NCBI GenBank assembly: GCA_964250265.1
Contig: CAXUFG010000067.1
Location: 1 to 23,266, forward strand
Reading direction: 5' to 3'
Source of the DNA: GCA-003244245 sp964250265
Lineage (GTDB): Bacteria > Actinomycetota > Actinomycetes > Mycobacteriales > Pseudonocardiaceae
DNA: 23,266 nt
The notes beneath the pieces were generated by a model that did not search any database, was not told the DNA's origin, and saw nothing but the letters and a program-made list of their open reading frames with translations. Shown here in pieces: positions 6,859 to 13,855 of this stretch; the first letter of the stretch is position 1; each line of letters opens with the position of its first letter. The position numbers were made by a program, and so were the translations under genes.

Positions 6859-7905
6859 ATGTGGAAGGCCAGAGTATTACCGGCGCTGGTGGCCGTCACA
6901 ATGGCTGCGGTGGGGATGGTCGCCACCAGTAGCTCGGCTGCCGCTGCACCGTTTGACTCAACAGTGGCGGTGCGCGGCGATGCTCAGGGCTTGACCGTTA
7001 AGCATGGGTCACTGCGCCCCGGGATTATCAGGTTCGCCCTCGATACCACCAACGATCATGGCAGTGACGTCACCATGTTCGCTCCTGCCCCGGGCAAGAA
7101 GGTCAAGGACGTTCTCGCGGATCTGCGGGACGCATTCTCGCAGGATGCCAAAATAGCAGCGCGGGGCACTGGAGAGCTCGTCGCCGATGCCCGCTTCTAC
7201 GGACTCGCCTCGGTCGTCATGGGCACGCCTGTGATCGTCAGCGAACAGCTCGCGGCCGGCACTTACTACCTGTTCGACACCAACCCGGTTTTCACCGGCG
7301 GGGAACCGAAGCTCACAACCCTGGAGGTCAGCGGCCCTGGGGGTGGCCAGAGCAATGTTTTCACCCCCTTCCCCGTCGGTGCACCTTCCTTCCCGGACCA
7401 CATTCCCGTCCTCCAGGACCACCTCCCCTTCCTTCCGGGCCACCTTCCAGCCGTCCCGGCACACCTTCCGTCCGCCCTGGGCCACCTTCCCCTTTTTTCC
7501 GGCCGCCTTCCGTTCGTCCCGGGTCATCTTCCCGTTTTCCCCGGCCACGCCACCGTCAAGCTGACCTCGGACGATCGGTTCGAGAGCCCGGACCTACTAC
7601 CTAAGGCCGGCACGATCACCGTCCGCAACATCTCGGACACCATCCATTTCATGGCGGTCTCACCAGTCAAGCCCGGCACCACCGACGCCCAAATCCAGCA
7701 GTTCTTCGACGACCCGCAAGGCCCACCACCGTTCGCGGCCGAGGGACCATCGATCGAGATGGGAGTGCTCTCGCCCGGCAGGAGCGCCGATATTACTTAC
7801 CAGCTGCCCGCTGGCACGTATGACCTGGAGTGCTTCATTGCCGATGACGAGTCTGGGATGCCGCACGCGTTCATGGGCATGCACAAGGTGGTCACTCTGA
7901 AGTGA
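6859..7905 (+). CDS. Secreted two-domain cupredoxin-like protein with His-Leu-Pro heptad linker
   Basis: A 348-residue exported protein. The signal peptide is clear (MWKARVLPALVAVTMAAVGM, then an Ala-rich cleavage region near residue 30). Domain 1 (about 34-160) and domain 2 (about 231-348) look like duplicated beta-sandwich domains: both end with a QLxAGTYxL strand and have a similar 'LRPGIIRF' / 'LPKAGTITV' strand. Domain 2 carries possible copper ligands in a cupredoxin-like order: His263, Cys325, His336, Met339, Met341 and His342. Domain 1 lacks the Cys. Residues 178-230 form eight heptads of the type [hydrophobic]-P-G-H-L-P-x. Start is ATG 6859 with GGAGG five bases upstream. It is convergent with the ABC genes, 11 bp apart. 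A role in extracellular copper binding is inference from ligands and the SigC context. Confidence 0.8.
   Translation: MWKARVLPALVAVTMAAVGMVATSSSAAAAPFDSTVAVRGDAQGLTVKHGSLRPGIIRFALDTTNDHGSDVTMFAPAPGKKVKDVLADLRDAFSQDAKIAARGTGELVADARFYGLASVVMGTPVIVSEQLAAGTYYLFDTNPVFTGGEPKLTTLEVSGPGGGQSNVFTPFPVGAPSFPDHIPVLQDHLPFLPGHLPAVPAHLPSALGHLPLFSGRLPFVPGHLPVFPGHATVKLTSDDRFESPDLLPKAGTITVRNISDTIHFMAVSPVKPGTTDAQIQQFFDDPQGPPPFAAEGPSIEMGVLSPGRSADITYQLPAGTYDLECFIADDESGMPHAFMGMHKVVTLK
7390..7548 (+). repeat. Eight degenerate 21-bp tandem repeats encoding HLP heptads
   Basis: In-frame 21-bp units encode FPDHIPV, LQDHLPF, LPGHLPA, VPAHLPS, ALGHLPL, FSGRLPF, VPGHLPV and FPGH. The consensus is x-P-G-H-L-P-hydrophobic. 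Six of the eight units keep both His and the following Pro two residues later, while DNA identity is low, so selection acts on the peptide. The array links the two beta domains of the secreted protein and gives a His about every seven residues. Confidence 0.85.
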
Positions 7906-7916
7906 CCGACCTTCGC

Positions 7917-8573
7917 TCAGTCCTGGCGGGTAGCGATGAACTGCGTCGCGAGTGAGCTCGCCACCAGGACCACGACAGCGATGGCAAGCAACCCGCCAGC
8001 CGGCGATATCAACGCCCCCGATGCCGTCGCGTTGGTCATCAGACGGAATAATACATTGACCGGCGGCAAGCCACGGACCAGCAGTACCGCCATCACGAGC
8101 GCGACCGCGACGATGAGTGCATAACCCTGCCGCCGGATCACCAAGCGGGAACACAGCAAGCCGATCGAGATGCCCATTGCGGCGCAGGTCAGTTCGGCTT
8201 CGAGGCCGAGTACCAGATCAGATATTCCGACGGTGTGCGCTCCCACGAGCAACGGCAGAATCAAACCGATCACGGCCAACACCGAGCAACTGACGACCGC
8301 TACGCTGACGGACGCCAGCAGAACCCTGCGAGAATCCCCTGAACTGACGATGGTGATCGCCCGGCGCGCCGGATCCTCGATGCTGATCAGCGCGATAGTG
8401 AACCAGGTCGCGCACACATACAGTGCACCCGCGCATAAGCCGTAGATAGGAGGAAGCGGACCGGAATCGTTACTCGAGGAAATGCCCACTACTGCCATGA
8501 ACAGCAGCACCGGAGCAAGATATCGCTGCGAGTGCAGCATGGTGGCGGTTGTGTAGCGGACGAGTGCGATCAT
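7917..8573 (-). CDS. ABC transporter permease subunit (ABC-2 type)
   Basis: A 218-residue polytopic membrane protein with about six hydrophobic helices (for example LAPVLLFMAVVGIS, ICGLCAGALYVCATWF-like, VLLASVSVAVVSCSVLAVIG, GYALIVAVALVMAVLLV and GGLLAIAVVVLVASSLA). Its start overlaps the end of the ATPase gene by four bases (ATGA), so the two are translationally coupled and form one transporter. ABC-2-type permeases usually export drugs, polymers or small molecules, or serve membrane-maintenance roles. No substrate motif is visible. The gene ends 11 bp from the convergent secreted-protein gene. Confidence 0.75.
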   Translation of the reverse strand: MIALVRYTTATMLHSQRYLAPVLLFMAVVGISSSNDSGPLPPIYGLCAGALYVCATWFTIALISIEDPARRAITIVSSGDSRRVLLASVSVAVVSCSVLAVIGLILPLLVGAHTVGISDLVLGLEAELTCAAMGISIGLLCSRLVIRRQGYALIVAVALVMAVLLVRGLPPVNVLFRLMTNATASGALISPAGGLLAIAVVVLVASSLATQFIATRQD

Positions 8574-9442
8574 CGAGCGTCCCTCGTCGAGGTAACCCCC
8601 GACTGGCGCACGTCGGGCATGACCTCTTTGACCGACCAGCCGTGCCGCAAGGCCGTCAACAACACAGCGTCCGACTGCTCTCGGGTGACTCGAATAGTGA
8701 TCGTCTCCGGGTGGTTGACCACCAGTATCACCCCGTCCATCGCATACCAGTCCACGTCATGTGCTCTGTTCGGCCCGCTGGATGCGATCAACACGACCTC
8801 GGTGACGTGCCCGCTTTCTCGGGCTTCGATTTCACATCGGGTCACCTGACCGGCGCTGATGACATAGGCCTCCGATGCCTGCACCTCAATGATCGACACA
8901 CGGTGATCAGCGAACACGACGGACCCGCCGCCTCGGGATACCTCGGTGAGAATCCCGGCCAGTACGCCGTGGGCGCTCACGTCCAATCCCGACCATGGTT
9001 CGTCGAGTACCAGCAACTGGGGTGGAACTAGTAACGCCTGCGCCAGCGCGACCTTCTGGCCATTGCCCTTGGACAGGGTGCGCAGCGGGGAATGCTTCCC
9101 GCCCACGAGCTCCAACCTGTCCAACAATTCGTCCGCACGCGCAGCGGCCACGCTGGTGGGCAAGCCGCGAATACGGCCCATATGCATGAGATACTCCGCC
9201 GCGGACAACCGCTCGTGAGGCGGAAACCGGTCGGGAACGTAGCCGATCACTGCGGGCTGGCCGGACACCGTCCCGCTCGTCGGCCGGGTCAGTCCGATCA
9301 GCAGCCTCAGCAGCGTTGACTTCCCCGAACCGTTTGCCCCGTTGATGGCTACGACTTGTCCAGCCGGAATTTCAAGATCGACTCCATGCAGGACCCACCT
9401 CCCCCAGCCGTAGCGCTTGCTCACATCTGCCAGGCGAAGCAA
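8570..9442 (-). CDS. ABC transporter ATP-binding protein
   Basis: A 290-residue ATPase with Walker A GANGSGKST (35-43), signature LSKGN (123-127, an LSGGQ variant), Walker B LLVLDEP (143-149, Asp147/Glu148) and H-loop His180. The nucleotide-binding domain ends near residue 205. A C-terminal extension of about 85 residues (VILVVNHPETITIRVT, LLTALRHGW) could be a regulatory or dimerisation domain. Start is TTG 9440-9442 with GAGGAG a few bases upstream. It precedes and overlaps its permease gene. The 5' end lies very close to the divergent CoA-transferase gene. No SigC-type motif faces this gene. Confidence 0.92.
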   Translation of the reverse strand: MLRLADVSKRYGWGRWVLHGVDLEIPAGQVVAINGANGSGKSTLLRLLIGLTRPTSGTVSGQPAVIGYVPDRFPPHERLSAAEYLMHMGRIRGLPTSVAAARADELLDRLELVGGKHSPLRTLSKGNGQKVALAQALLVPPQLLVLDEPWSGLDVSAHGVLAGILTEVSRGGGSVVFADHRVSIIEVQASEAYVISAGQVTRCEIEARESGHVTEVVLIASSGPNRAHDVDWYAMDGVILVVNHPETITIRVTREQSDAVLLTALRHGWSVKEVMPDVRQSGVTSTRDAR

Positions 9443-9473
9443 GTCAACTCCTCATCACTGGAGTGGGCGATTG

Positions 9474-9501
9474 CGGGAACTCCCGGATGGGACTCGACGA
9501 C
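9474..9501 (+). promoter_or_regulatory. Candidate SigC-type promoter of the CoA-transferase gene (CGGGAAC-N17-CGAC)
   Basis: CGGGAAC (9474-9480), a 17-nt spacer and CGAC (9498-9501), followed after exactly 9 nt by ATG 9511. This is the same spacing as at the anti-sigma gene. It therefore predicts a leaderless CoA-transferase mRNA and sets the start codon. The -35 also lies in a CGGGA-AC-TCCCG dyad. Confidence 0.5.
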
Positions 9502-9510
9502 TACCTCACC

Positions 9511-11358
9511 ATGGAAGGTAAGGCTGTACATGCCGCCGTACGACCACCGCCCAGGAGTCGCAGCGCCGCGGCGAGCCCGGTGCCCGAGCGTTCAGTGCCG
9601 GAGCGAATACTACGCGGCCACCTTGCCGGCGCCGGTCTGTCCGCTGAGGTGGCCCGCTCTGGTGAGGGCATGGCACTGACCGGGCCGGGAGTACCGGGCG
9701 GAGCGCTGGTATGCCGGCTGGACCGCCGCGGCCCGTGCGGCAGCCTGCTCGATGAGCCCCTGGCCCAGGCGGCATGCGGGTTGATGGCGGTGCACGGCCG
9801 GGCTCGGGGACGACGCGCCGCGCGGCTCGGGGTGGACTACGTCACTACCGCAACCGGGGTGGTGCTCGCGCAGGGTGTGCTGGCCAGCCTGCTTGCCCGT
9901 CTGCGCGGCCATCCAACCCGGGGGGTCACCGTGTCGATGGCTGGGACAGCACTGCTCACCATCGCCCAGTACCTCGCCGCCGCCACCGCTGACGAGCCCG
10001 ATCTGCCCATCCGCGCGGGATCGGGACACCCGCCGCCGTTTCGCTCCGCGGACGGTGTGACCTTTGAGCTGGAGGCGCTCTACGCCGAGCCGTGGCGGCA
10101 GCTGTGGACCAACCTGGGTGTGCCCGAGACGGTGGCGGGCCGGGCGTGGCGGCCGTTCATGCTGCGTTACGCACGGGCAGTGGCCCCGCTGCCCGCCGCG
10201 TTGCACGCTGCCACCGAAGCGCACACGTTCGCCGAGCTGACCTGCGCCGCAGCCGTAGCCGGCGTGGCAGTGCAGCGGCTGCGCAGGCACACCGAGCGGC
10301 GCGACGAGCTGGCGTGCAGCAGACCATTTGCTGCGCCGTGGCACATCGAGCCGACCGGGTCGGCCACCTCAGGAACTGATGCGCGCCGCCCCGGCGCCGG
10401 GCCGCTGGCCGGAATGGTGGTTGTCGAGGCCGGGCGACGGGTGCAGGGACCGCTGGCCGGGCACCTGCTGGGGCTACTCGGCGCGGATGTCTTCAGCATC
10501 GAGCCGACCGGCGGGGACCCGCTGCGCGGCGCGCCACCGATGGCGGGGGACTGCTCTGCGCGCTTCTTCGCGCTGGGCCGCGGCAAACGGCTGGTGGAGG
10601 CCGACCTGTGGAACCCGGTGGGCCGCCGCACCGTCCTGGAAGCGGCGGCGCAGGCTGACGTGTTCCTGCATAACTGGGCACCGGGCAAGGCGGCGCAGCT
10701 CGGTTTGGACCATGATCGCCTCGGCGCCGTCAACCCGCGGCTGATCTACGCCCACGCCTCTGGCTGGGGCGACGCGGCCTTAACGCAGCCCATGGGCGCC
10801 CATCCGCCGGGCACCGACTTCATGGTGCAGGCCTACGCCGGGCTGCCCGACCACCTCGCTCCCGCTGGGGAGGTCCCCGCTGGATCGCTGATGACCTTGC
10901 TTGACGTGCTGGGCGGCCTTGTCGCGACCAGCGGGGTGCTTGCTGCCCTCCTGGGCCGCGAACGGGACGGCCGGGGACGTCGCGTGCGTAGCTCGCTGCT
11001 CTCCGCTGCCACGCTGCTACAGGGCCAGCTCGGCGGTGAACGGGGGCCCAACGGGCGGCCCGAGTTCGGCGCGTTCGGAGTGCCGCAGAGTGCCCTGGGT
11101 GGCGACCTCGTGATCAGCCGCACGGCCTCGGGACGCGCGGTCACCACCGCGCTGGGGCTCGACACCCTCGCGGAAATGCCTGCCGCGATCGCCGCCCAGC
11201 CCGTCGACAGATCACTGGCGCTGCTCACCGGGGCGGGCATCGACGCGGTCCGCGCCTGCCAGGATCCCGCCGAGCTGGCCGGCGACTTGTGGGCGGCCAG
11301 GTTGCTGCACCGCGATCGATGCGCCCTTGTCCGCCCGCCATGGACATTTGCCCAATAA
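9511..11358 (+). CDS. CoA-transferase family III (CaiB/BaiF) protein, tandem two-module
   Basis: A 615-residue protein related to class III CoA-transferases, which move CoA between carboxylic acids. The C-terminal half (from about residue 300) is a recognisable CaiB module: GPLAGMVVVEAGRRVQGPLA, LGLLGADVFSIEP, GDPLRG, LGRGKRLVEADLW, ADVFLHNWAPGKAAQLGLD and NPRLIYAHASGWG. Its probable catalytic Asp436 lies in PPGTDFMVQA. The N-terminal half (about 70-290) resembles a diverged second module (DEPLAQAACGLMAVHG, TGVVLAQGVLASLLA). A canonical enzyme is about 400 residues and dimeric, so this may be a fused pseudo-dimer. Start ATG 9511 is chosen from the promoter spacing. In-frame alternatives are ATG 9487, GTG 9580 and ATG 9670 (GGTGAGGG just upstream). 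The substrate is unknown; the hydrolase gene follows on the same strand. Confidence 0.8.
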   Translation: MEGKAVHAAVRPPPRSRSAAASPVPERSVPERILRGHLAGAGLSAEVARSGEGMALTGPGVPGGALVCRLDRRGPCGSLLDEPLAQAACGLMAVHGRARGRRAARLGVDYVTTATGVVLAQGVLASLLARLRGHPTRGVTVSMAGTALLTIAQYLAAATADEPDLPIRAGSGHPPPFRSADGVTFELEALYAEPWRQLWTNLGVPETVAGRAWRPFMLRYARAVAPLPAALHAATEAHTFAELTCAAAVAGVAVQRLRRHTERRDELACSRPFAAPWHIEPTGSATSGTDARRPGAGPLAGMVVVEAGRRVQGPLAGHLLGLLGADVFSIEPTGGDPLRGAPPMAGDCSARFFALGRGKRLVEADLWNPVGRRTVLEAAAQADVFLHNWAPGKAAQLGLDHDRLGAVNPRLIYAHASGWGDAALTQPMGAHPPGTDFMVQAYAGLPDHLAPAGEVPAGSLMTLLDVLGGLVATSGVLAALLGRERDGRGRRVRSSLLSAATLLQGQLGGERGPNGRPEFGAFGVPQSALGGDLVISRTASGRAVTTALGLDTLAEMPAAIAAQPVDRSLALLTGAGIDAVRACQDPAELAGDLWAARLLHRDRCALVRPPWTFAQ

Positions 11359-11381
11359 GCGGCTTCCCGATAGTTGGCTCA

Positions 11382-11402
11382 GGCTGCTCGTTCCCAGCAG
11401 CC
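11382..11402 (+). terminator. 7-bp hairpin after the CoA-transferase gene
   Basis: GGCTGCT (11382-11388) and AGCAGCC (11396-11402) form a perfect stem with a 7-nt loop, 24 nt after the CoA-transferase stop. No T-tract follows, so termination may be partial, or the hairpin may stabilise the 3' end. Confidence 0.4.
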
Positions 11403-11408
11403 ACGGAC

Positions 11409-11424
11409 AGTAACATCAGTTACT
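11409..11424. promoter_or_regulatory. AGTAAC-ATCA-GTTACT dyad before the hydrolase gene
   Basis: A perfect 6-bp inverted repeat with a 4-nt spacer sits 36 nt upstream of the hydrolase start and just after the hairpin at 11382-11402. Its size and position suit a repressor operator. Which protein would bind is unknown. Confidence 0.4.
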
Positions 11425-11459
11425 CGGGTCGTTGAGCAACTGCAGCGCGGAGGTGGTCG

Positions 11460-12446
11460 ATGGATTCGGGGCGGCTGCTGAGACTCATCGATCGCTTACG
11501 CGCTTTCGCGTCGCTGGCACTGCCGATCCTGGCGCTCACCAGCGCCGCCTACCAGATCGCCGGTGAGGCGCGGGACGCGCGCCGGTACCCACCACCTGGA
11601 CAGCGCGTCAACATCGGGGGGCGGCATCTGCACCTGTGGCGGGCCGGCACCGGCGGACCCGCCGTCATCGTCGTGCCCGCGCTCGGCGCTCCCGGCCTGG
11701 AGTGGCGCACGGTGGCCGAACAGCTCGTGCAGCACACCAGCGTGTACGTCTACGACCGCGCCGGGCTGGGCTGGAGCGACCCCGGGCCCTGGCCGCGAAC
11801 TGCCGAGCGGATGGCCGACGAGCTGCATCAGCTGCTCGCCTCCGCAGCCGTGCCGCCCCCTTACCTGCTCGTCGGACACTCCTTCGGTGGGATCGTCGTG
11901 CGACAGTTCGCGGTGCGCCACCCCGAGGTGCTTGCCGGACTGGTGCTAGTCGATTCCAGCCACGAGAACCAGATCCAGCGCCTGGCCCCGTGCCGGGCCG
12001 GCGGACGTCACAGCCTGTGGCGCCGCGCCGCTCGGTGGCAGCTCAAACCGTTGGGCATCGTCCGTGCTGCCACCGACCTGGGTATCACCACCCGAGCCCG
12101 GCGCGACGCCGAGCGAGAGAACCCACCCGGTATGGCCGGCGTGGGCCTGGCGCTGTCCCGCACATCGCGCCACCGCCGGGCGGTTGTCCAGGAATTGATC
12201 GGCTTCGCCTCCAGCACCGCAAGCGGTGCACCACCCCCCCTCGGCGAACTGCCACTGACCGTGCTTACGGCCGGACCGGCCCGGAGAGAACACTGGTACG
12301 CCATCTGGCGGCAGATGCAGGGCGAACTCGCCGCTTTGTCGTCCCGCAGCGTGCATCTCGTCGCGGAGCACTCCGGACATCACATGCAACTCGATGACCC
12401 GGCTTTCGTGGTACAGGCTATCCGGGACGCCACCCGGGGGACCTAG
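11460..12446 (+). CDS. Alpha/beta hydrolase
   Basis: A 328-residue alpha/beta-hydrolase-fold protein. The nucleophile elbow is GHSFGG with Ser141. The oxyanion/cap-side motif YDRAGLGWSDPGPWPRTA (98-115) is typical of this subgroup. Asp165 (LVLVDSSHEN) or a later acidic residue and His307 (SGHHMQLD) complete a likely triad. A hydrophobic helix (residues 15-34) at the N terminus could be a signal anchor. Start is ATG 11460 with GGAGG six bases upstream. It follows the CoA-transferase gene by about 100 bp. The pairing suggests a thioesterase or ester hydrolase role in acyl metabolism, but this is not shown. Confidence 0.9.
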   Translation: MDSGRLLRLIDRLRAFASLALPILALTSAAYQIAGEARDARRYPPPGQRVNIGGRHLHLWRAGTGGPAVIVVPALGAPGLEWRTVAEQLVQHTSVYVYDRAGLGWSDPGPWPRTAERMADELHQLLASAAVPPPYLLVGHSFGGIVVRQFAVRHPEVLAGLVLVDSSHENQIQRLAPCRAGGRHSLWRRAARWQLKPLGIVRAATDLGITTRARRDAERENPPGMAGVGLALSRTSRHRRAVVQELIGFASSTASGAPPPLGELPLTVLTAGPARREHWYAIWRQMQGELAALSSRSVHLVAEHSGHHMQLDDPAFVVQAIRDATRGT

Positions 12447-12544
12447 GCTTGCTGGCCCAACTGATCCACGCCGCAAGGCCCCATGACGCGGGCAGCAAGA
12501 GCGCAGGCCCTACGATTCCTGTGTCTAGGGAGGCAGAATCCGAC

Positions 12545-13063
12545 ATGGCGCGACTTGACGCAGCGAAGGTGACGGCCCTGGACTGGGTGGTGATCGGCGC
12601 GGGCTTGCTGGCGTACATCTCCAGCCTGCTGCCCTGGTACAGCTTCACCGCCAGCGTCCCGATCCTCGGGATCACGCGATCGGCCAGCGCGAACGCATGG
12701 CACGCGGGCCTCGGCGCGTGGTTGTCCGTGCTGATGCTCGTGGCGGCGGCCGCGGTGGTGCTGGTGGGCACGTTGGGCGGGCGTCTGCGACGGACCGCTT
12801 CGCGGTCGCTGATCACACTGGTCCTGACCGCGCTGGCGTTCATCACGATTGCGCTTCGCTGGGCGACGTACCCGGACGCCAACGGCGGGCTGGGCAGAGT
12901 CGGTCAGCTGGGCGACTTCAGCCTGGGTGATGCCAACCTGGGTGGCGCCTTCTCGGTCACCAGCGGTGCGGGCTACGGCCTTTACCTCGGGCTGATCGCG
13001 GCAGTTGCGGCCGCCGTCGCGTCCTTGGTCAGCTTCCGCGCCGCGAGCAGCCTCACCGACTGA
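12545..13063 (+). CDS. Four-helix membrane protein of unknown function
   Basis: A 172-residue protein with about four transmembrane helices: VVIGAGLLAYISSLLPWY, LSVLMLVAAAAVVLVGTLGG, SLITLVLTALAFITIALRW and GLYLGLIAAVAAAVASLVSF. An extracytoplasmic loop after helix 3 holds NGGLGRVGQLGDFSLG. The LLPWY segment after helix 1 is common in small actinobacterial membrane proteins of unknown function. Start is ATG 12545; an AGGGAGG lies about 12 bases upstream, slightly far but plausible. It begins 98 bp after the hydrolase gene on the same strand. No enzymatic motif is visible. Confidence 0.75.
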   Translation: MARLDAAKVTALDWVVIGAGLLAYISSLLPWYSFTASVPILGITRSASANAWHAGLGAWLSVLMLVAAAAVVLVGTLGGRLRRTASRSLITLVLTALAFITIALRWATYPDANGGLGRVGQLGDFSLGDANLGGAFSVTSGAGYGLYLGLIAAVAAAVASLVSFRAASSLTD

Positions 13064-13076
13064 CGTCGGGGTCTCG

Positions 13077-13100
13077 GGAATCGCGACCTACGGTGATTCC
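13077..13100 (+). terminator. Weak hairpin after the membrane protein gene
   Basis: GGAATCGC (13077-13084) pairs with GTGATTCC (13093-13100), including one G:T pair, around an 8-nt loop, 13 nt after the stop codon. It lacks a T-tract. It may end transcription of the CoA-transferase/hydrolase/membrane gene group. Confidence 0.35.
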
Positions 13101-13533
13101 TATCAGCGCATGCTCGAAGTGGGGACTTCTCCGCTCGATATGAAGGCCACGAGCATCGCGGTGAAGTGACCACGCGCCTGCGCTCCGTCCAGCGGCCGCC
13201 ACCATTCGGCCAGCTCAACACCGTCGAGGTGGCCTCTTGCAGAGCACGGCTGAGATGACCGTCAGGCTCACCGAACGTCCACCGTATCGCCGGTTCGCCA
13301 GCGGAAGATACCCGGATCCACAGAATGATCGTCGAAAGTGAGCTGTAGCAGTGCAATCCTGCACGGTGACGACTCACTTTCGGCGATCTTCGCTACGGTC
13401 CCATCCGCACCACACACCGTGCATCGGGCCGGCGGTGCCATTGCGGCGCAGCGGTCGGCCTTTGTCGAGGGGCTGCTCGCTGGATTCGGTGTGCTGCCCA
13501 TCGACCTGGACGAGTCCGATCGTCGATACACAC
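13101..13533. other. Stretch without a convincing gene
   Basis: Open frames exist on both strands but none has steady third-position GC over its length. The minus strand shows a possible broken gene: a segment with CTVCGADGTVAKIAESE and LLQLTFDDHSVDPGIFRW, then in another frame EPAIRWTFGEPDGHLSRALQ. The two would join by a frameshift near 13290. The plus strand has AFVEGLLAGFGVLPIDLDES near 13455-13530, with better codon bias. I cannot choose between them. The long hairpin at 13327-13388 lies inside. Confidence 0.4.
13327..13388. repeat. Long inverted repeat: 16-bp arms, 30-nt loop with an inner hairpin
   Basis: GATCGTCGAAAGTGAG (13327-13342) pairs with CTCACTTTCGGCGATC (13373-13388), with one G:T pair. 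Within the loop GTGCA-ATCC-TGCAC (13351-13364) forms a second hairpin. The right arm is nearly identical to 5205-5222. This could be a cruciform, a structured RNA or a small non-autonomous element. No terminator T-run is present. Confidence 0.7.
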
Positions 13534-13686
13534 TCACGATTCTTCGGCGGTGAGGGCGCACCCGCGAAGCGCATCGGCTACCCGGCGGGCCTCATCACGG
13601 GTCAGGTCAACGCGCTGCTCACGGATCGTGACAGTGACGTACGGGTCGAGGTCGTGCGCTTGACGGGACTGTCCGGCTGACGACAT
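13534..13686 (-). CDS. 50-residue hypothetical protein
   Basis: A short frame from ATG 13686 to the stop at 13534-13536. It encodes a beta strand DPYVTVTIREQRVDLT followed by a helix RDEARRVADALRGCAL. The pattern of a strand then 'L[T/D]RDEAxxLADAL' recurs in small actinobacterial proteins of unknown function, and the frame has good third-position GC. No clear ribosome-binding site is visible. It is divergent from pirin, with 170 bp between the starts. I cannot assign a role. Confidence 0.5.
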   Translation of the reverse strand: MSSAGQSRQAHDLDPYVTVTIREQRVDLTRDEARRVADALRGCALTAEES

Positions 13687-13786
13687 CAGGACTGGACTGT
13701 GCACGCCGCAGCTTGGCCACGACTTGGAGCGGGCTTGGTGTGGCGTGATCGATCCACGGGTAGCGATGCCTGATCCGCTACGGCGA

Positions 13787-13813
13787 GGGAATCTGCCGGG
13801 CAGCACGGACGTT
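13787..13813 (+). promoter_or_regulatory. ECF-type promoter candidate upstream of pirin (GGGAAT-N17-CGTT)
   Basis: GGGAAT (13787-13792), 17 nt, then CGTT (13810-13813). This fits the general ECF pattern (GGAA ... CGTT) and the reported mycobacterial SigC-type consensus (SSSAAT ... CGT). It lies 42 nt before the pirin start. Which sigma factor uses it is unknown. Confidence 0.4.
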
Positions 13814-13821
13814 GATGACGG

Positions 13822-13839
13822 TAGTTGAAGAATCAACCA
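13822..13839. promoter_or_regulatory. TAGTTGA-AGAA-TCAACCA dyad before pirin
   Basis: Seven-base half-sites with one mismatch and a 4-nt spacer resemble MarR/OhrR-type operators of the TAGTTGA...TCAACTA kind. It overlaps the region where transcription from the ECF-like promoter would begin. No MarR gene is in the window. Confidence 0.4.
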
Positions 13840-13855
13840 GAAGGGTGGCTCACTG

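Noticed and set aside
7009..7548. Minus-strand frame opposite the secreted protein gene, rich in Lys/Arg/Gly.
   Set aside because: It is a shadow of the HLP repeat region. The plus strand has a signal peptide, RBS and paired domains.
8400..9442. SigC-type promoter for the ABC transporter genes.
   Set aside because: No CGGKAAC-N17-CGAC was found on the minus strand upstream of 9442; the nearby motif faces the CoA-transferase.
13268..13561. Overlapping frames on both strands (CTVCGADG... minus; FVEGLLAGFGVLP... plus).
   Set aside because: Neither has consistent codon bias, an RBS or a recognisable family. Recorded as an unresolved stretch instead of a gene.
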